64,000 bases of DNA from CBDDFV01 sp965227335 (lineage in GTDB: Bacteria; Planctomycetota; Phycisphaerae; Phycisphaerales; SM1A02): positions 357,118 through 421,117 of the forward strand of contig CBDDFV010000006.1 of the NCBI GenBank assembly GCA_965227335.1. Reading direction: 5' to 3'. The notes beneath the pieces are model-generated. The model saw nothing but the letters and a program-made list of their open reading frames with translations, made no database searches and was not told the DNA's origin. Numbering within the stretch: position 1 is the stretch's first letter; every line of letters starts with the position of its first letter. Positions 24,089 through 31,686 of this stretch are shown piece by piece. The position numbers and the translations under genes are program-made.

Positions 24089-25696
24089 CTATTCCGTCTC
24101 GTCGGCGGGCGGCGTATCGCCCCCGCTCTCCCCGCGGAGCAGCGGGAAGAGGATCACGTCGCGGATCGACGTGGAGTTCGTCAGCAGCATGATCACGCGG
24201 TCGATCCCGACCCCCAGCCCCCCGGCGGGCGGCATGCCGACCCGCAGGGCGTTGATGAAGTCGTGATCGAGCGTGCGGAACGTCGACTGCTCGTCGTCCT
24301 CGCCGGTCAGCTGGGCGGTGAACTTCTCGAGCTGGACATCCGGGTCGTTCAGCTCCGTGTACGAGTTCGCCAGCTCCATCCCCGCGATGAACAACTCCCA
24401 CCGGTGGCTCAGGGCGGGGTTGTCGCGATGCGGGCGGGTGAGGGGTGAGATCGCGGCGGGGAAGTCGGTCACGAAGGTCGGCCGCGCGGGATCGATCCCC
24501 GGCTCGCCGTAGCGTTCGAAGAGTTCGTTGACGAGGAGCCAGTGGTCGAGCGTGTCCGCGTTCTCGATGTGGGCGGCCTTCGCCTTCGTCCGGACCGCGG
24601 CTTCATCGAACATCGAGACCCCGGCGTGACGCTCCACGAGATCGCCGTAGGCGACGCGTTCGAAGGGTCGACGGTAGGAGACGGCGAGATCGTCGCCGAA
24701 GGGGAGTTGCGGGTCGTCGGCGTCGCCGGCGACGTCCGCCGCGAGTTCGTGGATGAGCGACTCGGTGAGTTCGAGCATGGACTCGCAGTCGCCGAAGGCC
24801 TCGTAGACCTCCATCATGGTGAACTCGGGATTGTGTCGCCGGGAGACGCCTTCGTTGCGGAAGTTGCGGTTGATTTCGTAGACGCGGGGCATGCCGCCGA
24901 CGAGGAGGCGCTTGAGGTAGAGCTCCGGCGCGATGCGGAGGAAGAGCTGCATGTCGAGCGTGTTGTGGTGCGTGACGAACGGACGCGCCGCCGCGCCGCC
25001 GGCGACGGGCTGCATCATCGGCGTTTCGACTTCCAGGAAATCGCGTTTGTCCATGAACCGGCGCATGCGGCTCACGAGGCGCGACCGTTGCTGCATGACG
25101 CGCATCGTCTCGGGATTGTCGTACATGTCGACGTAGCGCTGGCGGTAGCGCAGCTCCGCGTCGGCGAGCCCGTGGAACTTCTCCGGCGGCGGGGCGAGCG
25201 ACTTGGCGTGCACTTCGAGGCGGTTCGCCCAAATGCAGATCTCGCCCTTCCGGGTCATGCCGACCGGGCCTTCGGCGACCACGATGTCGCCGTAATCGAG
25301 CTTCTTCCCGATGCGGAAGTCGGTGTTGGGCAGATCGTCGCGGGAAAGGCTGATCTGGAGGTCCCCGGTGTGATCGCGGAGGACCATGAAGACGAGCTTG
25401 CCCATGTCGCGGTGCTGGATCACCCGGCCCGCCACGAGGGCGACGGGACGCGGATCGTCGGGAAGCGGCGCGCCGTCAGGATCCGCCTTGTGCGCGGCTT
25501 CGGCTTCGGCCCGGGCGTCGTGGGCGGCCTGATCAAACCGACCTCGCGCCTCGGCCAGCGGGACGATGCCGTCCACCCGGTGACCGTACGGTTCGACGCC
25601 GAACTCCTCCCGCCATCGACGCAGCTTCTCCCGCCTCGCCTGAACGAGCACGCTTTCATCGGCGGCGGGGGCGGCGGGGGCGACGGGATCGGACAC
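24089..25696 (-). CDS. lysS: Lysyl-tRNA synthetase, class II
   Basis: LysS charges tRNA-Lys. The product has an OB-fold anticodon-binding domain (about residues 70-185, with MGKLVFMVLRDHTGDLQI) and a class II catalytic core. Motif 2 is FRNEGVSRRHNPEFTMMEVY and motif 3 is GLGVGIDRVIMLLTNSTSIR. At 535 residues it is slightly longer than the usual 490-510 because of an alanine-rich N-terminal stretch. The start is GTG at 25696 with CTGGAG upstream. It diverges from pfkA with a shared 168-nt promoter region. Confidence 0.97.
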   Translation of the reverse strand: MSDPVAPAAPAADESVLVQARREKLRRWREEFGVEPYGHRVDGIVPLAEARGRFDQAAHDARAEAEAAHKADPDGAPLPDDPRPVALVAGRVIQHRDMGKLVFMVLRDHTGDLQISLSRDDLPNTDFRIGKKLDYGDIVVAEGPVGMTRKGEICIWANRLEVHAKSLAPPPEKFHGLADAELRYRQRYVDMYDNPETMRVMQQRSRLVSRMRRFMDKRDFLEVETPMMQPVAGGAAARPFVTHHNTLDMQLFLRIAPELYLKRLLVGGMPRVYEINRNFRNEGVSRRHNPEFTMMEVYEAFGDCESMLELTESLIHELAADVAGDADDPQLPFGDDLAVSYRRPFERVAYGDLVERHAGVSMFDEAAVRTKAKAAHIENADTLDHWLLVNELFERYGEPGIDPARPTFVTDFPAAISPLTRPHRDNPALSHRWELFIAGMELANSYTELNDPDVQLEKFTAQLTGEDDEQSTFRTLDHDFINALRVGMPPAGGLGVGIDRVIMLLTNSTSIRDVILFPLLRGESGGDTPPADETE

Positions 25697-25748
25697 GGGG
25701 AAGCACTCCAGTCAGGGACGGCGTCGGGTCGAAGTAGATGACGTCGGA

Positions 25749-25799
25749 GCAGGATACTCCATCCCCGCCGACGATTCTCCCGCGGCCGGAGTATGCTGC
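25749..25799. promoter_or_regulatory. Divergent -10 elements between lysS and pfkA as an inverted repeat
   Basis: GGAGTATGCTGC at 25788-25799 (plus) and GGAGTATCCTGC read on the minus strand at 25760-25749 form a 12-bp inverted repeat with one mismatch. Each contains a TATSCT hexamer oriented toward its own gene (pfkA right, lysS left). They are probably the two -10 regions, although a shared binding site is also possible. No clear -35 was found. Confidence 0.5.
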
Positions 25800-25864
25800 C
25801 GCTCACGTCGGCCCCGCTGTCCTCCGGGCGCCGACCGGACCCGAGAGGAACGGATTCACCACGC

Positions 25865-26983
25865 ATGGCAGAGATCAAGCGAATCGGCGTGCTCACGGGC
25901 GGCGGCGACTGCCCCGGTCTCAATGCAGTGATCCGCGCGATCACCAAGACCGCGATCTATCGCCACGGGATCCGCGTCTTCGGCATCGAGGACGGCTTCC
26001 AGGGTCTGATCGAAGACCGCGTCTCCGAACTCACGAGCATGCACGTGTCCGGCATTCTGTCGACCGGCGGCACGATCCTGGGCACGAACAACCGCTGCAA
26101 CCCGTCCCGCTGGCGGGTCGGACGCGACGACAACGGCGATCCCATCTTCGCCGACGTCACCGACCGCTGCATCGAGAACCTCCGCCAGCATGAGATCGAC
26201 GCCCTGTTCGTCATCGGCGGCGACGGCACCATGAGCGTCGCGGCGAAGTTCGTCGAGAAGGGCGTCAACTGCATCGGCGTTCCCAAGACCATTGACAACG
26301 ACCTCGTCGGCACCGACATCACCTTCGGCTTCATCACCGCCGTCGCCACCGCCACCGACGCCCTCGACCGACTCCACACCACCGCGATGAGCCACCACCG
26401 CGTGATGGTCTGCGAAGTCATGGGACGCAACGCGGGTTGGATCGCCCTCCACTCCGGCGTCGCCTCCGGCTCCGACGTCATCCTCATTCCCGAGATCCCC
26501 TTCGACCTCGACATCGTCTGCCGATTCGTCGAAAGCCGCATGCACCGCGGGCGGGGCTTCTCCATCGTGGTCTGCGCCGAAGGCGCGACCGAACGGGGCG
26601 GCGACCAGGTCGTCGCCCGCGTCGATCCCTCCAGCCCCGACCCCATCCGGCTCGGCGGCGTCGGCGCCGTCGTCGCCCATGAGATCGGCGAACGCACCGG
26701 TATCGAGACCCGACACGCGACGCTCGGCCACATCCAGCGGGGCGGTCAGCCTCGCGCCACCGACCGCGTCCTCGCCACCCAGTTCGGTTTCCACGCCGTC
26801 CAACTCCTGATGGGGGGCGGCGTGAGCCGCATGGTCGTCATGCAGGACGGCCGACTCGGCGATGTCGATCTCACGTTCGCCGCGAACAAGCAACGGCTCG
26901 TCCCGCCGGACGATCCGCTCGTCGACGCGGCCCGCGCCGTGCGCACCTGTTTCGGGGATGAGCAGCGAAAGTCGGCCCGCTGA
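25865..26983 (+). CDS. pfkA: 6-phosphofructokinase, group III type
   Basis: The enzyme phosphorylates fructose 6-phosphate in glycolysis. The 372-residue product has LTGGGDCPGLNAVIR at residues 10-24, GGDGT at 118-122, PKTIDND at 140-146 and MGRNAGW near 186. In this family glycine in GGDGT (position 121) is associated with ATP, while lysine in PKTIDND (141) is typical of PPi enzymes. The G+K combination marks the group III or mixed-substrate lineage, most members of which are ATP-dependent. The donor cannot be settled from sequence. GAGAGGAACGG upstream supports ATG 25865. Confidence 0.95.
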   Translation: MAEIKRIGVLTGGGDCPGLNAVIRAITKTAIYRHGIRVFGIEDGFQGLIEDRVSELTSMHVSGILSTGGTILGTNNRCNPSRWRVGRDDNGDPIFADVTDRCIENLRQHEIDALFVIGGDGTMSVAAKFVEKGVNCIGVPKTIDNDLVGTDITFGFITAVATATDALDRLHTTAMSHHRVMVCEVMGRNAGWIALHSGVASGSDVILIPEIPFDLDIVCRFVESRMHRGRGFSIVVCAEGATERGGDQVVARVDPSSPDPIRLGGVGAVVAHEIGERTGIETRHATLGHIQRGGQPRATDRVLATQFGFHAVQLLMGGGVSRMVVMQDGRLGDVDLTFAANKQRLVPPDDPLVDAARAVRTCFGDEQRKSAR

Positions 26984-26997
26984 GCGGCTCCTTGCCG

Positions 26998-27026
26998 TTG
27001 GCAGCCGCGCGTCCACGACGTATCCT
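26998..27026 (+). promoter_or_regulatory. Promoter of heptose operon, apparently leaderless
   Basis: TTGGCA at 26998-27003 and TATCCT at 27021-27026 are separated by exactly 17 bp. The expected start of transcription, about 7 nt downstream, falls 1-3 nt before the ATG at 27035. No Shine-Dalgarno sequence is present, so the message would be leaderless. Confidence 0.65.
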
Positions 27027-27034
27027 CATCGCGC

Positions 27035-27988
27035 ATGGCTCCCGCCGTTTTCCTTGATCGCGACAACACCCTCATCGCCAACGACGGCGATCTCGGCGAT
27101 CCTGCCGCCGTTCGTCTTCTGGACGGGGTCTCGCCCGGACTGCTCGCCCTTCGCGAAGCCGGCTATCGCCTCGTCGTCGTCACGAATCAGGGCGGCGTGG
27201 CCCGCGGCCGGTACACGGAAGCGGACGTCGACGCCGTCCACCAGCGGATCGCCCAACTCCTCGGCGAGACGGCCAGCGGCGAACCGCTCATCGAACGTTT
27301 CTATTACTGCCCGTTCCACCCGGAGGGCGAAGTCGAGTCCTATCGGCGCGAACACCCGTGGCGGAAACCGCAGCCCGGCATGCTCCTGCACGCGGCCCGC
27401 GACCTCGGACTCGACCTCGGACAGAGCTGGATGGTGGGCGACCAGGCCCGCGACATCGCGGCGGGACGCTCGGCCGGCTGCCGCACCGTCCTCCTCGGGA
27501 ATCGCGCCGATCCCGCCGAACTCAACGGCGCGCGTCCGACCGTCCAGACCATGACCTTCTCCGAAGCGGTCGACGCGATCCTCCAGGCGTCGCCGGCCCG
27601 ACCGCTCCGCCCGGCCGACCCGCCCGAATCGTCGCCCGCCGCGCCGGCGCCGCCCGCGCCGACGACCGCGCCGTCTGCGTCCGCTGCGGCGTCGCCGGCG
27701 GACCCGACCCCGGGCTTCCCCGAGGCGGACCCCGTCGCGAAGGCGATCGATCGCGTCCGTCATACGGTGATCGAACTCGGCGAGGACCTCCGGCAGGAGC
27801 GGGCCCACAAACGCGACTTCACGCCCCTCCGTATGGCCGCCGTCGCCCTCCAACTGCTCGTCCTGCTCGTGGCGATGCTCGGCCTGCTGCAGGTGAACAG
27901 CGTCGATGTCTTCACGAAGTGGATGCTCGGCGCGATCCTGCTCCAGCTCGCCACGGCGACGGTGATCCTGCTGGACGGACGCGGATGA
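27035..27988 (+). CDS. GmhB-like HAD phosphatase fused to a C-terminal two-helix membrane domain
   Basis: Residues 1-185 are a HAD-IIIA phosphatase: FLDRDNTLI (D8 and D10), VVVTNQGGVARG, and the MVGDQARDIAAGRSAG motif IV. This is the fold of D,D-heptose 1,7-bisphosphate phosphatase, which acts in ADP-heptose synthesis for lipopolysaccharide core. GmhB normally binds zinc through a C-x-H...C-x-C loop; here CPFH is present but the second pair is replaced by HPW. A proline/alanine linker (about 190-232) leads to two hydrophobic helices at about 269-288 and 294-314. Such a membrane tail is not part of ordinary GmhB. It shares ATGA with the next gene. HisB-N type activity is the alternative. Confidence 0.88.
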   Translation: MAPAVFLDRDNTLIANDGDLGDPAAVRLLDGVSPGLLALREAGYRLVVVTNQGGVARGRYTEADVDAVHQRIAQLLGETASGEPLIERFYYCPFHPEGEVESYRREHPWRKPQPGMLLHAARDLGLDLGQSWMVGDQARDIAAGRSAGCRTVLLGNRADPAELNGARPTVQTMTFSEAVDAILQASPARPLRPADPPESSPAAPAPPAPTTAPSASAAASPADPTPGFPEADPVAKAIDRVRHTVIELGEDLRQERAHKRDFTPLRMAAVALQLLVLLVAMLGLLQVNSVDVFTKWMLGAILLQLATATVILLDGRG

Positions 27989-28308
27989 GCGCCCCGACCT
28001 CCAGCCGCGTGACGCTGCGCGCGCTCGAGGGAACGCCGCTCGATGACGAAGGCGTCCGCAACCTCGTCATCGCGACCGCCCACGGCGTCGCCGAACGCAC
28101 CGGCGTCAGACTCCTCGCCCTCGAACACGATCGCAACTCCATCACCGTCGAACTCAATGTCAGCCGGCTCGCGGCGGTCGGGTTCGCGGCGGAGCTTCGA
28201 CGTCTCACCAACGCCTGGCATGAGCACAAGTACGACGGTCGATCGCTCTGGGGCGAACCGCCGGGTCTCGACGACGACGACCCCGCCGACGCGTGGAAAC
28301 GCGCATGA
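27985..28308 (+). CDS. Small conserved-looking protein of unknown function in heptose operon
   Basis: The 107-residue product has no signal peptide or membrane helix. It reads as a compact alpha/beta domain (residues about 8-90) followed by an acidic tail (DDDDPADAW). I do not recognise the family. Both ends overlap neighbours by four bases (ATGA at 27985 with the GmhB-like gene and ATGA at 28305 with the heptosyltransferase gene). It is therefore translated with them and is likely to serve the same pathway. Confidence 0.8.
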   Translation: MSAPTSSRVTLRALEGTPLDDEGVRNLVIATAHGVAERTGVRLLALEHDRNSITVELNVSRLAAVGFAAELRRLTNAWHEHKYDGRSLWGEPPGLDDDDPADAWKRA

Positions 28309-29390
28309 GCACGCCGCCGATTCCCGTCGACAGCGCGCGCATCGCCGTCCTGTGCCCCTCGTGGGTGGGCGACCTCGTGATGGCGACGCCCGTCTACGCC
28401 GCGCTCCGCACCCTCCGCCCGGACGCGACGCTGCTCGCGATCGTGCGCCCCGGACAGGCGGCCCTGCTGGCGGGCGGTCCGTTCGACGAAGTGCGTGAAG
28501 TGAACCTCAAGGGCGTGCGCGGCCCGGGCGTCGGCGCCCGCACCCTGCGGGCGTTCGATCCGGATGCGGTGCTGCTGCTGCCGAACAGCGTTCGCAGCGC
28601 GTGGACCGCCTTTCGGGCGCGAGCGAAGCGACGGATCGGGTATCGGCGCGACGGGCGGGGCCTGCTGCTGACGCACGCGCTGACGCCGCCGTCGAAATCG
28701 AAGGCTCCCACCCCCGCCGCGCCGTACTACGCCGCGCTCGCCGAGTTCGCACTCGACGCTTCGTTGCCGGACCACCGGTTGCGTCTGCACGTGACGGACG
28801 AGGAGCGGTCGGCGGCGTCGGAACTGCTCGGCGGCGAACCGGATCGTCCGCTGATCGTGCTCGCGCCCGGGGCGAGCAAGATGATGAAGCGGTGGCCCGC
28901 CGCGCGATTCGCCCGCGTCGCCGACGCGCTCGTCGAGGCGACGGGCGGGACGGTCGTGGTCACCGGCGCGCCGAGCGAGCAGGACGTGTGCGAATCGGTG
29001 ATCGACGCGATGCGGGCGCCCGCGATCGACCTCGCGGCCCGCGGCGTCGCGCTCGGCGGGGTGAAGGGCGTGCTGGCGACGGCGGATCTGCTGATCACGA
29101 ACGACACCGGTCCCCGCCACATCGCGGCGGCGCTGGGCGCGCCCACCGTGGTGCTGTTCGGCCCCACCGATCCACGCTGGACCACGCTGGACGGCGTCGC
29201 GGAGTCCCTCGTCTGCGCACAACCATTCCTGCTTGAACATGAGGTCGCCGACCGGCAGCCGGAGCGTTGTTCGATTGACCGGATCAGTGCGGCGGATGTG
29301 CTCGCAGCAGCGCAAGCGCGGCTCGCCGCTGGTCGCGGGTCAGGGGCGCCAGGGCCCGACGCACCAGACGCGTCGTCATCACCGGCGTGA
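28305..29390 (+). CDS. waaF: ADP-heptose:LPS heptosyltransferase, GT9
   Basis: This GT-B enzyme transfers heptose from ADP-heptose to lipopolysaccharide inner core on the cytoplasmic face. The N-terminal VLCPSWVGDLVMATPVYAAL and the C-terminal donor site LITNDTGPRHIAAALGAP and VVLFGPTDPRW are family signatures; VLAPGASKMMKRWPAARF begins the second domain. The 361-residue length is normal. Whether it is WaaF or WaaC cannot be decided. The start codon overlaps the stop of the 107-residue gene. Its last 107 bases overlap the oppositely oriented kinase gene. Confidence 0.92.
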   Translation: MSTPPIPVDSARIAVLCPSWVGDLVMATPVYAALRTLRPDATLLAIVRPGQAALLAGGPFDEVREVNLKGVRGPGVGARTLRAFDPDAVLLLPNSVRSAWTAFRARAKRRIGYRRDGRGLLLTHALTPPSKSKAPTPAAPYYAALAEFALDASLPDHRLRLHVTDEERSAASELLGGEPDRPLIVLAPGASKMMKRWPAARFARVADALVEATGGTVVVTGAPSEQDVCESVIDAMRAPAIDLAARGVALGGVKGVLATADLLITNDTGPRHIAAALGAPTVVLFGPTDPRWTTLDGVAESLVCAQPFLLEHEVADRQPERCSIDRISAADVLAAAQARLAAGRGSGAPGPDAPDASSSPA

Positions 29391-29964
29391 ACGGCAGGTT
29401 CAGGACGAGCGGCTCGACCCCGAGCCGTTCGAGCATGCGGGCCGTCTCACGGGTCGGATCACGCAGCGTGCGCACGCCGACCGGATCGATCAGCCACACG
29501 CGGGGCGGGTCGTCGGCGACGTCGAACTCGAGGACGAGATTCGACAGCTTCAGATCACGGTTGAACAGATCGGCGCGGATCAGCGCGGCGACGAGATCGC
29601 CGATCGCGGCGGCGCCGGCTTGCCGCTGGTCGTCGGTGAGACGCGGCGAGGTCAGGGCGTCATCGGCCGGAACGCCGTCGATGAACTCGAGCTCCAGTTC
29701 GAACAGATGATCGCGAGGCGGCGCGCCGATGCGGAGGGCGTGGATCCGGGGCGTGTGCACGCCGGCCTGATCGAGCCGCGCGGCGGCGGCGCGATGTCGA
29801 TGGGGTTGCGAGCGTCCGACGAGGTGTTTCAGCCGGATCAAACCGGCGCGCGGCCAGGTCTTGATCGTCCGCGGCGGTTCGCCTGGTCGCTCCACCCGCC
29901 AGACGCTGCGCGCACCCGCCGCCTTGAGACAGGCGACAGCGTAGGGAGGCGGATCGGCGTTCAT
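29284..29964 (-). CDS. Lipopolysaccharide kinase-like protein (WaaP/RfaP fold)
   Basis: The 226-residue product is a small protein-kinase-fold enzyme of the type that phosphorylates heptose or Kdo in lipopolysaccharide core. The catalytic loop is FNRDLKLSNLVL: D137 and N142 are present, but the usual histidine of HRD is N135. The metal-binding aspartate is D160 in WLIDPVGVR, and IKTWPR near residue 34 may hold the ATP-binding lysine. Its C-terminal 107 bases overlap the end of the heptosyltransferase gene, tail to tail. ATG 29964 was preferred; a longer frame from 30060 would overlap the upstream gene. Confidence 0.8.
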   Translation of the reverse strand: MNADPPPYAVACLKAAGARSVWRVERPGEPPRTIKTWPRAGLIRLKHLVGRSQPHRHRAAAARLDQAGVHTPRIHALRIGAPPRDHLFELELEFIDGVPADDALTSPRLTDDQRQAGAAAIGDLVAALIRADLFNRDLKLSNLVLEFDVADDPPRVWLIDPVGVRTLRDPTRETARMLERLGVEPLVLNLPFTPVMTTRLVRRALAPLTRDQRRAALALLRAHPPH

Positions 29965-29986
29965 GACAGGGTTGACACGCCGGACG

Positions 29987-30502
29987 CTACTCCCGGTCGT
30001 CTCGCGACGACTCCGCCCGTGTGATGCCTCGTCTGATCTGATCCGGACGCGTATGGACAACCACGCGTCGAAGCTCGCTGAGCGTCGCCATCCAGATGGC
30101 GAACTCCTCGTCCGTCATCCCATCAAGATCGGCGTCGGACCGCGACGCCGATCGACACGCTTTCGCGCGTTCGATGTCGTCGTCCAGCATGCGGACGAGA
30201 CGGCGCCGGCTGGCTTCAGCTTCGGTCATCGGGTCGACGAGCGTCGGGGCGTAGCCTGGCTCCGGCGCGAAATGGAAGATCGCCATCAGCCCGCGCATGG
30301 GCGTCTCAAAGAGAAGTCTCAGACTGGGCGCCAGTTGTCGGCTGACCCGTCGCTGACGCAACTCCTCACATTCGAAACGGTCGAGGACCGCCGTGATCGA
30401 CGGCTCCGTCTCGCTCTCTCCGCGCGCGACGTCCCAGCGCTGGGCGTCATGCTGAGCGGCGAGGATGTTCTCTTGCGAAAGCAGAAAGCCGGCGACGGTC
30501 AC
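29987..30502 (-). CDS. Hypothetical protein, soluble, charged
   Basis: I do not recognise this 171-residue product. It has no signal peptide or membrane segment and is rich in D, E and R, with probable helices (VDPMTEAEASRRRLVRMLDD). The start is GTG at 30502 with GAGG upstream. It lies 8 nt after the next gene upstream (30511-31344) and 22 nt before the kinase start, so the three minus-strand genes are probably co-transcribed. An EF-hand-like stretch DADLDGMTDEEF at about residues 128-139 resembles a single calcium-binding loop and may be chance. Confidence 0.65.
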   Translation of the reverse strand: MTVAGFLLSQENILAAQHDAQRWDVARGESETEPSITAVLDRFECEELRQRRVSRQLAPSLRLLFETPMRGLMAIFHFAPEPGYAPTLVDPMTEAEASRRRLVRMLDDDIERAKACRSASRSDADLDGMTDEEFAIWMATLSELRRVVVHTRPDQIRRGITRAESSRDDRE

Positions 30503-30510
30503 GGGGGGCC

Positions 30511-31344
30511 TCAGGAAATCTCGCCTTCCAGGAGCTTGAGCATGTCGCTCTGATACGCGAGGTGGTGAGCAAAGTGGTGGAGGATCTTCCGCAGCGCATA
30601 GGCGCTGAGATCACTTTCGAGAAAGTACTCGGCGATGTCAATGTCGAGCATGATAACCGGCGTCGGACGCACCGACAGCGGTCCCATGCCGCACGAGTAT
30701 CCTAGGATTGATCGGACCTTCCCGGCCTGACGCTTGGAGAAAAACGCAAAGGGAGGGTCATCCGGGGCTCGGGGCGCCTGCACATATGCCCGCGTGTCGG
30801 AGATAATGGCCGGGTTTCGATCGCCCCTGGCGTGCCACGCGCACCACGCCGCGAGCGACCCGGGATTATCGGGGTCCTCCACTGAGAAGCGGGGGTCATG
30901 CTCGCCCACGCTCACCTGATTAGCGAGCCCGCCCGCCACCGACGCGACGGGAACGAGGAAGCCGGCGACCGGCTCGAAGTACGCCACCCGCATGACGCCC
31001 CCGGACCTGAGGAACGGCCGGTAGCCGTCGAGGCGTTTGGGGATGTCGAGCATGAGACCGGCGACGACGTTCCGAATCGCCAGGATCTCTGCCAGACGAT
31101 CGACCGACGAGATCGGACGCTCGGCCGTTCGAATTCGCTCCCACTGCGGATACGTGGCTTCGTAGGACGCCTGCAGTCGCTCGACGGTCGCGTCTTCGAT
31201 CTTCTCGAGCGTCCGCACCTTGTCGCGCAGAACGTCCAGACGGTCGGACTGATCGTCCGCGTCATCCTCGACCGCCCATTGCAGTCCGACCGACAGAATG
31301 AACAGCGGGCCGAGAAGAAAGACGAGCGCCGTCCACCCGCTCAC
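30511..31344 (-). CDS. Membrane-anchored hypothetical protein
   Basis: The 277-residue product starts with a hydrophobic anchor (about residues 4-24, WTALVFLLGPLFILSVGLQW) and then has a coiled-coil-prone stretch (residues 30-65). A larger outward domain follows. Near the C-terminus a histidine-rich segment LRKILHHFAHHLAYQSDMLK suggests metal or helix packing, but no HExxH is present. No family was recognised. It is flanked closely by two other unknowns on the same strand, forming a small membrane-linked operon with the kinase. Confidence 0.7.
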   Translation of the reverse strand: MSGWTALVFLLGPLFILSVGLQWAVEDDADDQSDRLDVLRDKVRTLEKIEDATVERLQASYEATYPQWERIRTAERPISSVDRLAEILAIRNVVAGLMLDIPKRLDGYRPFLRSGGVMRVAYFEPVAGFLVPVASVAGGLANQVSVGEHDPRFSVEDPDNPGSLAAWCAWHARGDRNPAIISDTRAYVQAPRAPDDPPFAFFSKRQAGKVRSILGYSCGMGPLSVRPTPVIMLDIDIAEYFLESDLSAYALRKILHHFAHHLAYQSDMLKLLEGEIS

Positions 31345-31353
31345 CGGCGATGT

Positions 31354-31560
31354 CTAATCATGGAGTTCACGAAACTCCATCTTGCTCAACGCGAGCGCAA
31401 GTATCAGCGGGACGAAGACCTGGACGATGAAGGCGAGTTTGCGGCGCCGAGGGTGCTTTCGCATCCAGCGCAGCACCGTGGGCTTCAGCATCAGGTACGC
31501 CGCGAAGCCGAGGCTCGAGGCGATGAGCAACGCGGTGACGGTCAGCGATTCCCGGATCAC
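31354..31560 (-). CDS. Small two-helix membrane protein
   Basis: The 68-residue product has two hydrophobic segments (about 7-27 and 43-59) separated by a strongly basic loop RWMRKHPRRRKL, which predicts a hairpin with the loop in the cytoplasm. The start is GTG at 31560 with no ribosome binding site; TAGGAT ends 6 nt upstream. It is the first gene of a run of four minus-strand genes ending with the kinase. Confidence 0.65.
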   Translation of the reverse strand: MIRESLTVTALLIASSLGFAAYLMLKPTVLRWMRKHPRRRKLAFIVQVFVPLILALALSKMEFRELHD

Positions 31561-31566
31561 GGCTGC

Positions 31567-31572
31567 ATCCTA
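31567..31572 (-). promoter_or_regulatory. Candidate -10 box for leaderless small membrane protein gene
   Basis: TAGGAT on the minus strand ends 6 nt before the GTG start at 31560. With no Shine-Dalgarno sequence this fits leaderless transcription. No -35 is evident. Confidence 0.4.
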
Positions 31573-31686
31573 ACCCGACTCCGGCTGGAGGGGGGCGACG
31601 GCCGGGGCTACGATGGCCGCATCGCCGCTGAACCCACGACGAGCCGCTGCGGGGCGGCTCGGGCGGATGACACTCCCAGGACGGGC

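Noticed and set aside
21921..24266. 781-codon plus-strand ORF over nnrD and the transglutaminase gene
   Set aside because: It is the shadow of two recognisable minus-strand genes and rich in R, H and G.
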